Positions 28,581 to 37,412 of a stretch of DNA of 64,000 bases are shown piece after piece. The DNA lies in the NCBI GenBank assembly GCA_013414765.1, contig CP058708.1, forward strand, positions 2,537,553 to 2,601,552. Direction: 5' to 3'. The DNA comes from Candidatus Accumulibacter cognatus. GTDB lineage: Bacteria; Pseudomonadota; Gammaproteobacteria; Burkholderiales; Rhodocyclaceae. The notes under the pieces were generated by a model. The model was given only the letters and a program-made list of their open reading frames with translations, made no database searches and was not told where the DNA came from. Each line of letters starts with the position of its first letter. Positions within the stretch are counted from its first letter, which is position 1. The position numbers were made by a program, and so were the translations under genes.

Positions 28581-29195
28581 CCGATGCGCCCCAGCGAACA
28601 TTGGGGGGTCCAGAAGCCTTTCGCAATAGCGCGCGATCAGGTCGACTTCGAGATTGACCCGGCTGCCGGTTTGCAGGCATCCAAGTGTGGTGGATGCAAG
28701 CGTGTGCGGGATCAGGTTGATGCTGAAGGCCGCTCCGTCGACCGAGTTGGTCGTCAGGCTGACCCCATCGACGCTGATCGAGCCCTTGCGTGCGATGTAT
28801 CTGGCGAGACTTTCCGGCGCACGGATTTCAAGCAGACGATTGTCGCCGACCGGATCGAAACGCAGCACCTCGCCAACGCCGTCGACGTGGCCGGAGACGA
28901 GATGCCCGCCCAGGCGGTCAGCCAGGCGCAGCGCCTTTTCGAGGTTGACCGGACCAGGCGCCGCGAGACCCACGGTGCACGCCAGTGATTCGGGCGAGAC
29001 ATCGACGAAAAAGCAATTGTCCTGTTTGTCGACCACCGTCAGGCAGACGCCGCTGCAGGCGATCGAATCGCCGATCCCGACATCATCAAGTCCGAGCCGG
29101 CCGGCGTCGACCGTCAGACGGACGGTTGCGGCCCCGTCATCACGTGGGGTGATGTGGGTGATCTGGCCAACAGCGGCAATGATTCCTGAAAACAT
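28578..29195 (-). CDS. ribE: Riboflavin synthase, alpha subunit
   Basis: 205 residues from ATG 29195 (MFSGIIAAVG), the invariant N-terminus of the family; an ATG four codons upstream is not used by homologues. Two lumazine-binding repeats are visible, the first with GDSIACSGVCLTVV and the second with KGSISVDGVSLTTNSVD. It dismutates 6,7-dimethyl-8-ribityllumazine to riboflavin. The other rib genes are not in the window. The 3' end abuts the restriction relic on the other strand. Confidence 0.95.
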   Translation of the reverse strand: MFSGIIAAVGQITHITPRDDGAATVRLTVDAGRLGLDDVGIGDSIACSGVCLTVVDKQDNCFFVDVSPESLACTVGLAAPGPVNLEKALRLADRLGGHLVSGHVDGVGEVLRFDPVGDNRLLEIRAPESLARYIARKGSISVDGVSLTTNSVDGAAFSINLIPHTLASTTLGCLQTGSRVNLEVDLIARYCERLLDPPMFAGAHR

Positions 29196-29287
29196 GGCGA
29201 ACACCAATCGGACGGAGAAGAGGAGGAAGATCTTAACATGTCATGTCGTACCAACTCTTCCGTTCCTGCCGGCTGGCTCTCGGATCG

Positions 29288-30418
29288 TCATGAGGCCGGT
29301 GGTTGGCTGTGGTCTGGTGACTCGATGACGGCCACCACGCCTGCTGCCGTTTCCGCTTCCTCTGCAGCGGACGGACGCTCGTTGATCCACGCTTCGAGCA
29401 GGGTATAGGCGACGGCCAGAACGACCGGGCCGACGAAAATGCCGACCAGTCCAAAGGCCAGCATGCCGCCGATGACGCCGGCGAGGATCAGCAGCAAGGG
29501 GAGGTCGGCGCCCTGCCTGATCAGGAGCGGACGCAGGAAATTGTCCATGGTGCCGACGAAAATCGCCCAGACGAGAAGAAAGGTGCCCCAGCCGCTGCTG
29601 TCACTCCAGTACAGCCAGAATACGGCGGGTGCGAGAACCAGCGCCGGTCCAAGCTGCGCGATGCAGCACATGAACATCAGTGCGGTCAGGACGGGGACGA
29701 ACGGCAGGCCGGCGATGGCCAGGCCGATACCGCCGAGGATCGACTGTACGAATGCGGTAATGCCGACCCCGAGGGCCACGGCGCGAATCGCCTGACCGGC
29801 CAGCACCACTGCGCTCTCGCCACGTGCACCGCCGAGACGATGGCCGAAACGCCGTACGCCGGCAGCGAAGCGCTCGCCAGAGGCATAGAGGATCGCAGAC
29901 AGCGCGACGGTGAGCAGAAACTGAACGAAAACCAGTCCGAAGCTGCCTATTTCGCTGACGAACCACTTGGTCAGGTTGCCCGCGTAGGGAGCTGCCTTGG
30001 CGGCGAGTTCTGCCGTGCCGACTGCCGCAAGCTGCGCCCAGGCCTCCTCGGCACGTGCGCCGACCAGCGGCAGCTCACCGATCCATGCCGGTGGCAATGG
30101 AAGTCTGAACTCGGTCAGGTCTTTTCCCCATTCGACGATCCGATCGGCATTATCGACGAGGGTGGCAATCGCCAGCGACAGCGGAACGACCAGAATCAGC
30201 AGGACCAGGAGGGTCATGGCGATCACTGCCGGAGTGCGGCGATTCCCAAGGCGTCGCTGCACCCGCAGCAGCAGGGGCCAGGTGGCGATGACGACCATCG
30301 TTGCCCAGATCAGTGCCGGCAGAAACGGGCGCAGGATCCAGACCGAAGCGGCGATCAGCGCACAGAGGAACAGCACCGCCAGTACAGGACGGGCCATTTC
30401 GGGCTCGTTGGGGTTCAT
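29288..30418 (-). CDS. AI-2E family transporter (YdiK/PerM-like)
   Basis: 376 residues from ATG 30418 (MNPNEPEMARPVL); the open frame upstream of this is non-homologous. About seven or eight membrane helices are seen, with PFLPALIWATMVVIATWPLL at the N-terminus and the conserved C-terminal helices (LLLILAGVIGGMLAFGLVGIFVGP). The name comes from E. coli TqsA, but most members have other or unknown substrates. It is divergent from the aminopropyltransferase gene with a 261-base gap that must hold both promoters. Confidence 0.85.
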   Translation of the reverse strand: MNPNEPEMARPVLAVLFLCALIAASVWILRPFLPALIWATMVVIATWPLLLRVQRRLGNRRTPAVIAMTLLVLLILVVPLSLAIATLVDNADRIVEWGKDLTEFRLPLPPAWIGELPLVGARAEEAWAQLAAVGTAELAAKAAPYAGNLTKWFVSEIGSFGLVFVQFLLTVALSAILYASGERFAAGVRRFGHRLGGARGESAVVLAGQAIRAVALGVGITAFVQSILGGIGLAIAGLPFVPVLTALMFMCCIAQLGPALVLAPAVFWLYWSDSSGWGTFLLVWAIFVGTMDNFLRPLLIRQGADLPLLLILAGVIGGMLAFGLVGIFVGPVVLAVAYTLLEAWINERPSAAEEAETAAGVVAVIESPDHSQPPAS

Positions 30419-30679
30419 CGTATAGTCATCCGAATCCAGGGTTCTCCGGGGGCACGAGCGTGAACCACGATTCGCCCGACCAGGACTTCTCTGGCTTGTT
30501 TGTTGAGCGCATGGTAACGCAATTCGGGGCTGGCGAGCTACGCCGCCGTTTTGGCTGGCGGGTGGCTGCCTGCTCGCCCGTCGGTGGACCTCCTGCGCCT
30601 GGCGGCAGGATTCGCTTTTCGGAATAGAATGGCCTGCGGGCGCCTTGCCCGTTGGCCTGTGAATCGCTGACCCGTCCCG

Positions 30680-32182
30680 ATGATGAACCACGCGCTGCTC
30701 TTTTCCGTTTTCATAGTCGCTTCCTGTGGGCTGGCTTACGAGCTGATCGCCGGGGCTTTGGCGAGTTATCTGCTCGGCGACTCGATCACCCAGTTCTCGA
30801 CGGTCATCGGGACCTACCTGTTTGCCATGGGAATCGGTTCGTGGCTGTCGCGCTACATCGAAAAACAGCTGGTGGCGCGCTTCATTCAGGTCGAGTTGCT
30901 GGTCGGCGTTCTCGGTGGCTTTTCGGCAGCGGCGCTGTTCTTCATCTTCGCCTGGTCGCCGGCACCGTTCAAGCTGGCGCTGTATCTGGCGGTGGTCGCC
31001 ATCGGCGTGCTGGTCGGGCTGGAAATTCCGCTGATCATGCGCATCCTCAAGCGCGACCTGGTATTCAAGGATCTCGTCTCGCAGGTGCTGACCTTCGATT
31101 ATCTCGGTGCGCTTGCCGTTTCGATTCTCTTTCCCGTGCTGCTGGTACCGCATCTCGGGCTGATGCGCAGCGGTCTGTTGTTCGGCCTGCTCAACGTCGC
31201 GGTGGCGCTCTGGGCGTGGTGGCTGTTTCGCCAGCAACTGGAGAACGCCGGCTGGCTGCGCGTGCAGGGTGCTGTCTCGCTGCTGGCGCTGCTCGCGGCA
31301 TTTGCCGCGGCGGGCGAACTGACTTCACTGGCTGAAGCGCATCTCTACGCCGATGAAATCGTGCATGCCGAGAATACGCCGTATCAGCGCATCGTCGTCA
31401 CACGCTGGAAGGATGATTTGCGCCTCCATCTCAACAACAATCTGCAGTTCAGTTCGCGCGACGAGTACCGCTATCACGAGGCACTGGTCCATCCGGGGCT
31501 GGCCACGCTGCCGACAGCAGGCCACGTGCTGGTGCTGGGCGGCGGTGACGGGCTGGCCCTGCGCGAGATTCTCAAGTACCCGCAGATCAAGTCGGTGACG
31601 CTGGTCGACCTCGACCCGGCGATGACCCGCCTCTTCGCAAGTGCGCCACCTCTACGCAAACTCAATCAGGACTCGCTGCACTCGCCGAAGGTGCAGGTGG
31701 TCAATGCCGACGGGCTACAGTGGCTCGAGGAAAACGACGCTCTCTTCGATTTTGTCGTCGTCGATTTCCCTGATCCGTCGAACTTTGCGATCGGCAAACT
31801 CTACAGCGCCGCTTTCTACCGCCTGCTCGAAAAGCACCTGGCGGGAGGGGGCTTGATGGTCGTCCAGGCCACCTCGCCACTCTATGCACGACAATCTTTC
31901 TGGTGCGTCGTCACGACGCTGGAGAGCGTCGGCCTGGTCGCCACCCCCTACCACGCTCTGGTGCCGTCGTTCGGTGAATGGGGTTTCGTGCTTGCCGGTC
32001 GCCGCGACTATCGGCCACCGCAGTTCTACGCCGTCGAAACCCGCTTCCTGAGCCCCGAAACGACGCCGGCCCTGTTTCTCTTTCCAAAGGACATGGCGCG
32101 CGTCGAGGCCGAGGTGAACCGGCTCAACAACCAGGTACTGGTCCGCTACTTCGAGCACGAGTGGCGGCAGGTGATACGCTGA
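30680..32182 (+). CDS. Membrane-anchored polyamine aminopropyltransferase (spermidine-synthase-like)
   Basis: 500 residues. The first ~220 carry about seven hydrophobic helices (SCGLAYELIAGALASYLLG, then IGTYLFAMGIGSWLS). The C-terminal half is a spermidine-synthase fold: VLVLGGGDGLALREIL, the acidic VDLDPAM, and FVVVDFPDPSN with the catalytic aspartate. Soluble SpeE transfers an aminopropyl group from decarboxylated SAM to putrescine. The membrane-fused forms are common in proteobacteria, but their acceptor is uncertain. The stop overlaps the next start (TGATG), so the flavoprotein downstream is almost surely a partner. Confidence 0.85.
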   Translation: MMNHALLFSVFIVASCGLAYELIAGALASYLLGDSITQFSTVIGTYLFAMGIGSWLSRYIEKQLVARFIQVELLVGVLGGFSAAALFFIFAWSPAPFKLALYLAVVAIGVLVGLEIPLIMRILKRDLVFKDLVSQVLTFDYLGALAVSILFPVLLVPHLGLMRSGLLFGLLNVAVALWAWWLFRQQLENAGWLRVQGAVSLLALLAAFAAAGELTSLAEAHLYADEIVHAENTPYQRIVVTRWKDDLRLHLNNNLQFSSRDEYRYHEALVHPGLATLPTAGHVLVLGGGDGLALREILKYPQIKSVTLVDLDPAMTRLFASAPPLRKLNQDSLHSPKVQVVNADGLQWLEENDALFDFVVVDFPDPSNFAIGKLYSAAFYRLLEKHLAGGGLMVVQATSPLYARQSFWCVVTTLESVGLVATPYHALVPSFGEWGFVLAGRRDYRPPQFYAVETRFLSPETTPALFLFPKDMARVEAEVNRLNNQVLVRYFEHEWRQVIR

Positions 32183-33825
32183 TGGATCGACGCGATTTCC
32201 TCACCGCAGTTGCCGCAGCTGGTGCAGCTTCGCTCACTGGTTGCGGCAGCGCACCAGTCCCCTTGCCGCCTGGCGATCTGCTCGGGGCTTCGCTCGACCT
32301 GGGGCATCGGCTGCGTGCGCGGAACTTCGCTCCGCCCGGCGAGACCAGGCAGGTACCGGTGCTGATCGTCGGCGCCGGCATCGGCGGACTCGCCGCCGGC
32401 TGGAAACTCGCCCAGTCGGGCTTCGCCGATTTCCTGATCGTTGAACTCGAGAGCGAAGCTGGCGGCAATTCGCGCGCCGGGAGCAACGCCGTCAGCGCCT
32501 ATCCCTGGGGCGCGCATTACCTGCCACTGCCGACACGCGAGGCGACAGCGGTGCGCGAGTTGCTCGCCGAGCTGGGTGTGCTGCAGGGCGATCCGCGCGC
32601 CGTGCAGCCGGTCTATGACGAGCGCTACCTGTGTGCGACGCCGCAGGAACGACTCTATCGTCACGGCCGCTGGCAGGAAGGCCTGATGCCGCAGACCGGG
32701 GTCAGTGCCGCCGAGCGCCACCAGTATCAGCAGTTCGGCGAATTGATGGAGGATTTCAGGCTCCGCCGCGATGGCCTCGGGCGACGTGCCTTCGCCTTGC
32801 CGATGGCGCTGTCGAGCCGCGCTCCCGAGCTGCTGGCGCTCGACCGGATCAGCATGCGCGACTGGCTGCTCACGCAGGGTTTCGATTCACCGCATCTGCA
32901 CTGGTACGTCAACTACGCCTGCCGCGATGATTATGGAACCGGCAGCGCGGCGGTCTCGGCCTGGGCCGGCATTCACTATTTTGCGTGTCGCGACGGCGAG
33001 GCGCAGAACGCAGGCAGCGAAACCGTGCTCACCGCACCGGCAGGCAACGCCTGGCTGGTGGCCGGCATGCTGCGCTCGATCCAGGCGCGCGTTGGCGAGC
33101 GCTTGCTGACGGATGCGCTGGTCTTCCATGTCGCTACCGCTGCGCGCGGCCGTCCGATCGCCGTCGATCTGTTCCTGCCAGGCGAAGACCGGACGCTGCG
33201 CCTGCTCGTCGAACAACTGATCTGGGCCGCGCCCTTGTTTCTCGTTCCCCAGGTCTTCGCCGGACAACCCGCGTTGCACGCCGCCGCTCGCAGCTACAGC
33301 TACGCGCCCTGGCTGGTTGCCAACCTGACCTTGTCGCGCTTCCCCGACGACCGTGTCGGCGCAGCACCGGCCTGGGACAACGTCCTCTACGGCGGTGCCA
33401 GCCTGGGTTATGTGGTGGCGACGCACCAGCAGATGCGCCTGCGACCGGGGGCAACGGTGTTCACCTGTTACCGGGCCTTCGACGACATGAGCCCGCAACG
33501 GGGCCGCGAAGCGCTACGCGACACGCCACGCGAGATCTGGGCCGAACAGATCCTCGCCGAACTCGAGCAGCCGCACCCCGACATCCGGCAACTGACGACT
33601 CGCCTGGATATCTTTCGTAATGGCCATGCCATGGCCCGTCCCTTGCCCGGTCTGATTACCGGTGCGGCGCGCCAGCAATTTGCCATCGACGGCGAACGCC
33701 TGCGCTTCGCACACGCCGACGTTAGTGGCTTTTCGCTGTTTGAGGAGGCACAGTACCGCGGTGTGCTGGCCGCGGAAAGAACGCTACGCCGGCTCGGGGT
33801 ACGCTTTCGTTCTTCGCTGGGGTGA
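32182..33825 (+). CDS. Tat-exported FAD-dependent amine-oxidase-like lipoprotein
   Basis: 547 residues from ATG 32182, overlapping the previous stop by one base. The N-terminus MDRRDFLTAVAAAGAA has the twin-arginine pattern and a lipobox LTGC (C21), so the protein should be exported folded and lipidated. The FAD-binding VGAGIGGLAAGWKLA follows at 63-77, then ELESEAGGNSRAG. The C-terminus (FALFEEA-like FSLFEEAQYRGVLAAERTLRRLG) is typical of NAD(P)-binding_8/amine oxidoreductases. Its coupling with an aminopropyltransferase suggests oxidation of a polyamine or polyamine conjugate; this is inference. Confidence 0.8.
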   Translation: MDRRDFLTAVAAAGAASLTGCGSAPVPLPPGDLLGASLDLGHRLRARNFAPPGETRQVPVLIVGAGIGGLAAGWKLAQSGFADFLIVELESEAGGNSRAGSNAVSAYPWGAHYLPLPTREATAVRELLAELGVLQGDPRAVQPVYDERYLCATPQERLYRHGRWQEGLMPQTGVSAAERHQYQQFGELMEDFRLRRDGLGRRAFALPMALSSRAPELLALDRISMRDWLLTQGFDSPHLHWYVNYACRDDYGTGSAAVSAWAGIHYFACRDGEAQNAGSETVLTAPAGNAWLVAGMLRSIQARVGERLLTDALVFHVATAARGRPIAVDLFLPGEDRTLRLLVEQLIWAAPLFLVPQVFAGQPALHAAARSYSYAPWLVANLTLSRFPDDRVGAAPAWDNVLYGGASLGYVVATHQQMRLRPGATVFTCYRAFDDMSPQRGREALRDTPREIWAEQILAELEQPHPDIRQLTTRLDIFRNGHAMARPLPGLITGAARQQFAIDGERLRFAHADVSGFSLFEEAQYRGVLAAERTLRRLGVRFRSSLG

Positions 33826-33868
33826 TGTAGTGACGGTTCAGGAATTCGGCGATTGTCCGGGCAGCATG

Positions 33869-34189
33869 TCACTGACGAGCGTAATGCACTGCCAGCCAGA
33901 CCGTCTCCGCCTGCGGATCCGTCCACGCCACCCGGTGTTTCTGGTGTGCCGGGATCAGCAGCCAGTCGCCCGGGCCCAGGCGGACTTCATGACCGTCGGC
34001 AAAAGCCAAGCGAGCAGCTCCTTGCACAAGCAGCACCCATTCGTTGCGCTCCTGGTCATACCAGAATGGTTCAGGCGAGACGTGGCCTCGGGAGACGATA
34101 CGCTCGATGTGGACGGCGTCGCTCCGGGCCAGGATCTCGCAGAGTTCTTCGGGCAGGTCGCGAGGGATGTTGGCGAAGAGGTTGTTCAT
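33869..34189 (-). CDS. Cupin-domain protein
   Basis: 106 residues forming a single cupin barrel. Motif 1 is weak (RNEWVLLVQGAARLAF), motif 2 is GPGDWLLIPAHQKHRVAWTD with the metal-binding histidines. It may be a small metal-dependent enzyme or a sugar/anion-binding sensor. It lies 11 bases downstream of the old-yellow-enzyme gene on the same strand, so the two are probably one operon. The substrate cannot be told. Confidence 0.8.
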   Translation of the reverse strand: MNNLFANIPRDLPEELCEILARSDAVHIERIVSRGHVSPEPFWYDQERNEWVLLVQGAARLAFADGHEVRLGPGDWLLIPAHQKHRVAWTDPQAETVWLAVHYARQ

Positions 34190-34200
34190 GGCGCCAGGGA

Positions 34201-35271
34201 TCAGGCGGTCATCGCCGGATAGTCGGTGTAGCCTTCCGGTCCCGGCGTATAGAACGTCCCCGGATTGGGCTTGTTCAGCGCTGCGCCGGCCTGGATTCGT
34301 GCCGGCAGATCGGGATTGGCGAGGAAGCCGGTGCCAAAGGCAACCGCATCGAGCCTTCCTTCGCCAATGGCCTGCGCCGCTTCGCTGGCGGTGTAGCCCA
34401 TGTTGCCGATCAGCGTCCCTTGGTAGTTCGCCCGCACCGGCGTCAGCACGTCACCGCTCTGCTGCCGGAAGAAGTCGGCGCGCATCACGTGCAGGTAGGC
34501 GAGGGCGAAATCGTTGAGCCGTTCGGCAAGCCAGGTGACGAGTCCGATCGGGTCGCTGTCGATCATGCTGTTGTAGCTGTTGAGCGGCGAAAGGCGCAGG
34601 CCGACCCGGTTGCTGCCCCAGACGCCACTGACGGCTGTGATCACTTCGAACAGCAGGCGAGCCCGGTTTTCGAGCGAGCCACCGTATGGACCCGAGCGCT
34701 TGTTGGCGCCGTCGCGCAGGAACTCGTCGAGCAGGTAGCCGTTGGCGCCGTGGACTTCAACGCCATCGAAGCCCGCTGCCTGGGCATTTTCGGCCGCTTT
34801 CCGAAAGCCGGCGACAATGCCTGGCAGTTCGTCGTCGCGCAGTTCACGCGGGATGACGTAGGGCTGCTTGCCCTGCGGTGTCAGCACCTCGTCACCGGTG
34901 ATCGCAATCGCGCTCGGGGCCACCGGCTGGGCGCCACCGTTCAGCAGTGGATGGCACGCGCGGCCGCCGTGCCAGATCTGCAGGAAGATTCGGCCGCCGG
35001 CGGCGTGCACTGAATCGGTGGTCCGCTTCCAGCCGGCCACCTGGGCGGGAGAGTGTATTCCGGGCTCCCTCCAGAATGCGGAGTTGTTCTCCATCGCCAT
35101 GGTGGCTTCGGCAATGATCAACCCGGCAGTCGCTCGTTGGGCGTAGTATTCGCTCATCAATGCAGTGGGCACGTGCTCGGCGTCGGCCCGGCAGCGGGTC
35201 AGGGGGGCCATGAAAATCCGGTTCGGGGCAGTCAGGGCGCCAAGCTTGAGCGGGCTGAAAAGCGTGGTCAT
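34201..35271 (-). CDS. nemA: Old yellow enzyme family alkene/nitro reductase (NemA-like)
   Basis: 356 residues from ATG 35271 (MTTLFSPLKLG), with AGGAGA nine bases upstream; a longer frame from 35328 is unlikely. The FMN-binding (beta/alpha)8 barrel signatures are APNRIFMAPLTRCRA, QIWHGGRACHP, and DGVEVHGANGYLLDEFLRDGANKRS with the active-site H-x2-N and the nearby tyrosine. The enzyme reduces activated alkenes, nitro compounds or electrophilic stress products with NAD(P)H. No NemR-type regulator is nearby. Confidence 0.9.
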   Translation of the reverse strand: MTTLFSPLKLGALTAPNRIFMAPLTRCRADAEHVPTALMSEYYAQRATAGLIIAEATMAMENNSAFWREPGIHSPAQVAGWKRTTDSVHAAGGRIFLQIWHGGRACHPLLNGGAQPVAPSAIAITGDEVLTPQGKQPYVIPRELRDDELPGIVAGFRKAAENAQAAGFDGVEVHGANGYLLDEFLRDGANKRSGPYGGSLENRARLLFEVITAVSGVWGSNRVGLRLSPLNSYNSMIDSDPIGLVTWLAERLNDFALAYLHVMRADFFRQQSGDVLTPVRANYQGTLIGNMGYTASEAAQAIGEGRLDAVAFGTGFLANPDLPARIQAGAALNKPNPGTFYTPGPEGYTDYPAMTA

Positions 35272-35442
35272 GGTTGCAAGTCTCCTGAGATATGGGGTGA
35301 CGAATACTAACCCAACGCAATTGATCACTGCGGCTGCCTGGCGAATAATCGCCCCATACGGTCAAGCCCCCCCAGGAGTTCCCGATGTCGCAACCACCGA
35401 AACGCGCCCTGATCGTCATTCGTTTCTTGAAAGGTTTCCAGC

Positions 35443-36081
35443 ATGCAGGATCCACGCGTCGCACCGACGACGGCCGAGATGGCGCTCCTGGCGTCATTCC
35501 CCGGTCTGTCACTCGAAAGAATCTGCGTACCGGAGACGAAGGCGCAGTTCGCAGCTGCTGCGACTGACCTCGCGCAGCATCGCTTCCTTGGCTTTGACAC
35601 GGAGTCCAGGCCGACCTTCAGGAAAGGCGAGGTTTCGCAAGGCCCGCACGTCGTCCAGCTAACGACTCTGGAAACGGCGTACATCTTCCAGTTGCACCGG
35701 GTCGACTGCCACGCGGTTCTTGGCCAGCTGCTCGAGGCGACCGACCTGGTCAAGGTCGGCTTCGAGCTGAAGTCCGACCGTGCGGGACTGCAAAGGAAGC
35801 TCGGCATCACCACCAGATCGGTGCTTGACCTGACCGTAGTCTTCCGTCGTGACGGTTATCGGAAGGCAGTAGGGGTGCGGGCGGCGGTGGCCATCGTCTT
35901 TAATCAGCGGCTCAGAAAGTCGCGGAGCGTCACCACGTCAAACTGGGCTGCTCCGAAACTGACCCCCAATCAACTGCTCTACGCAGCCAACGACGCCTAT
36001 GCCGCGATCAGGGTTCTGCACGCATTGAACAAACCGGAGTCGGAGCTGCCGATCGCCGATCACTCAGGCCAGCCCAGCTGA
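35443..36081 (+). CDS. 3'-5' exonuclease of the RNase D/DEDD type
   Basis: 212 residues. Exo I is FLGFDTESRP with the D-x-E pair, Exo II is near LVKVGFELKSD and Exo III is NQLLYAANDAYAAIRV (Y-x3-D). The HRDC domain of full RNase D is missing, so it is a stand-alone nuclease like many plant WEX-related proteins in bacteria. A second ATG-initiated frame at 35385 with a fine AGGAG site (MSQPPKRALIVIRFL) runs 19 codons into this gene in another frame, and may mean that an N-terminal frameshift has occurred. Confidence 0.8.
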   Translation: MQDPRVAPTTAEMALLASFPGLSLERICVPETKAQFAAAATDLAQHRFLGFDTESRPTFRKGEVSQGPHVVQLTTLETAYIFQLHRVDCHAVLGQLLEATDLVKVGFELKSDRAGLQRKLGITTRSVLDLTVVFRRDGYRKAVGVRAAVAIVFNQRLRKSRSVTTSNWAAPKLTPNQLLYAANDAYAAIRVLHALNKPESELPIADHSGQPS

Positions 36082-36200
36082 GTCATCCCTTGCGAACGCC
36101 CTGGACGACCGTTCAGACAGGTGATTCGCCATCCGCTATCGAGTGCTGGGACAATGGCAATACTCCAGCCTGCTATGCCGACACCGTGACGCCATTGGCG

Positions 36201-36476
36201 CTATGCACGCACAGAGCCAAGCACCTGACTCCAGCCTTCGGCGTAGAAGACGTTGGTGTTGGTGCCGGTGAGATCGGCGATGGCGAAATCGCAGAAGATC
36301 AGGTACTCGAACATCGGCTTGTGGACGCCGCAGCCGGTGGCCTCCGCGTTGGCGCGCAGTGTCTCCATGCCCGCTGCCGCGATGGCCGGGGCGATCAGTT
36401 CGCGGTACACTGCGTCAAAGTCGACCGCCATCCCGGAGGGAATGACCTCCTGTCAGAAGGGCATGAGAACGAAACA
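36201..36476 (-). pseudogene. Fragment of a TRAFs-binding/DUF4071-like protein with a nonsense codon
   Basis: Minus-strand reading gives CFVLMPF, an in-frame TGA (36455-36453), then QEVIPSG and MAVDFDAVYRELIAPAIAAAGM, ETLRANAEATGCGVHKPMFEYLIFCDFAIADLTGTNTNVFY. That is the N-terminal Rossmann-like domain of proteins I know as TRAFs-binding/DUF4071 or nucleoside-deoxyribosyltransferase-like. Similarity ends after NVFY and the frame stops soon after. The stop codon in the first loop and the loss of the C-terminus mark it as a pseudogene. Such proteins often occur with immune or TIR genes. Confidence 0.55.
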
Positions 36477-36487
36477 AGGAGCACACC

Positions 36488-36721
36488 ATGGACGCCGAAT
36501 GGGTTCTCGCAACGCTTACCGATGCACTCGAAACGCTCGAAAGCGCGATTGAAGAAGTCGAGGCCGATCCGGACGCCATCGCGGAGCTGTTGCCGGCAGC
36601 GATTCCGGCGGTCTACGCCAAGCTCAACTACGCTTGGAACAGCCGCATACTCGGCGCCGCGGCGCTCGATCAGGTTGATCACGACGAGTTGATTGCTTTC
36701 CCGAAGGACTTGCCTTTCTGA
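36488..36721 (+). CDS. Small acidic hypothetical protein
   Basis: 77 residues with AAGGAG seven bases before ATG 36488. The sequence is mostly helical (LTDALETLESAIEEVEADPDAIAELL) and ends with LIAFPKDLPF. I do not recognise a family, but the good ribosome site and clean codon use make it a likely gene. It is transcribed away from the DUF4071-like relic. Confidence 0.5.
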   Translation: MDAEWVLATLTDALETLESAIEEVEADPDAIAELLPAAIPAVYAKLNYAWNSRILGAAALDQVDHDELIAFPKDLPF

Positions 36722-36997
36722 GCCGATGAGGTGGTGCTCGTCGAATTTGGACAGACACTGATCGCGGCACCGCTTGAGCCCGTTCTCGATGTCGAGCGCC
36801 TCTTACCGGGGCAGAAGGCGCTGTGGGCAAGCAGACGTGAGGCGTCATCGAACAGGGAGACGCCCTTTGGCATTCGTCCATCAAGGCCTTGGGCTCAGTC
36901 GGTGAGTACCCCCTTGAATCGTTTGGATGTGGCTCTTCTGAGCTACGGTATCTCGGCGCTCAAATCGGCTGATCACATCCAGCACCTGCAGGGCAAG

Positions 36998-37252
36998 TTA
37001 TCCGCCTATCTGGTACGTTACGCGAGTGACTTTGTCGTCATGTTGAACGGCATCCCGCTGCGGCTCCACCGCTTGAGTCTGCCTGGCCGTTGAACCGCAG
37101 GGCTGGCCCGTCACCCGTGCAGCGGTTCCGTGGATAACCAGTGGCCCGATGTCCGTCGCACGCTTCTCGGCCTGTTTGGCGGATCGCATTTCCTTGGGAG
37201 TCAACAGCGGCTGCTTCTTCTGTTCCTTGTTGCCCTGCCTTATCTTGCTCAT
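36998..37252 (-). CDS. Small basic hypothetical protein
   Basis: 84 residues if started at ATG 37252. The N-terminal half (MSKIRQGNKEQKKQPLLTPK, then EMRSAKQAEKRATDIGPLVI) is lysine- and glutamine-rich and resembles short conserved proteins of betaproteobacteria that end soon after this point. The C-terminal 45 residues look non-conserved, so the original stop may have been lost. The region 36722-36997 beside it holds only unconvincing frames. Confidence 0.4.
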   Translation of the reverse strand: MSKIRQGNKEQKKQPLLTPKEMRSAKQAEKRATDIGPLVIHGTAARVTGQPCGSTARQTQAVEPQRDAVQHDDKVTRVTYQIGG

Positions 37253-37412
37253 GATCGTATTCATCGTCGTGGCCAGGGTGAAGAAGCACAACGACTAATC
37301 GATACAAGGACTGCGCACGCAAGCGCTGGCCAGCGGTGTGCGACAAAGACGACCATTCGCACGGCGGATCGGGTATCTTATCCTGACCCACAACATATCT
37401 CGCGAGTTGACC

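Noticed and set aside
32985-33620. Open frame inside the flavoprotein gene
   Set aside because: Arg/Ala-rich shadow of the real gene in another frame.
36731-37093. 120-codon plus-strand frame after the small acidic protein
   Set aside because: No ribosome site, composition unlike the neighbours, and it overlaps a more convincing small minus-strand gene.
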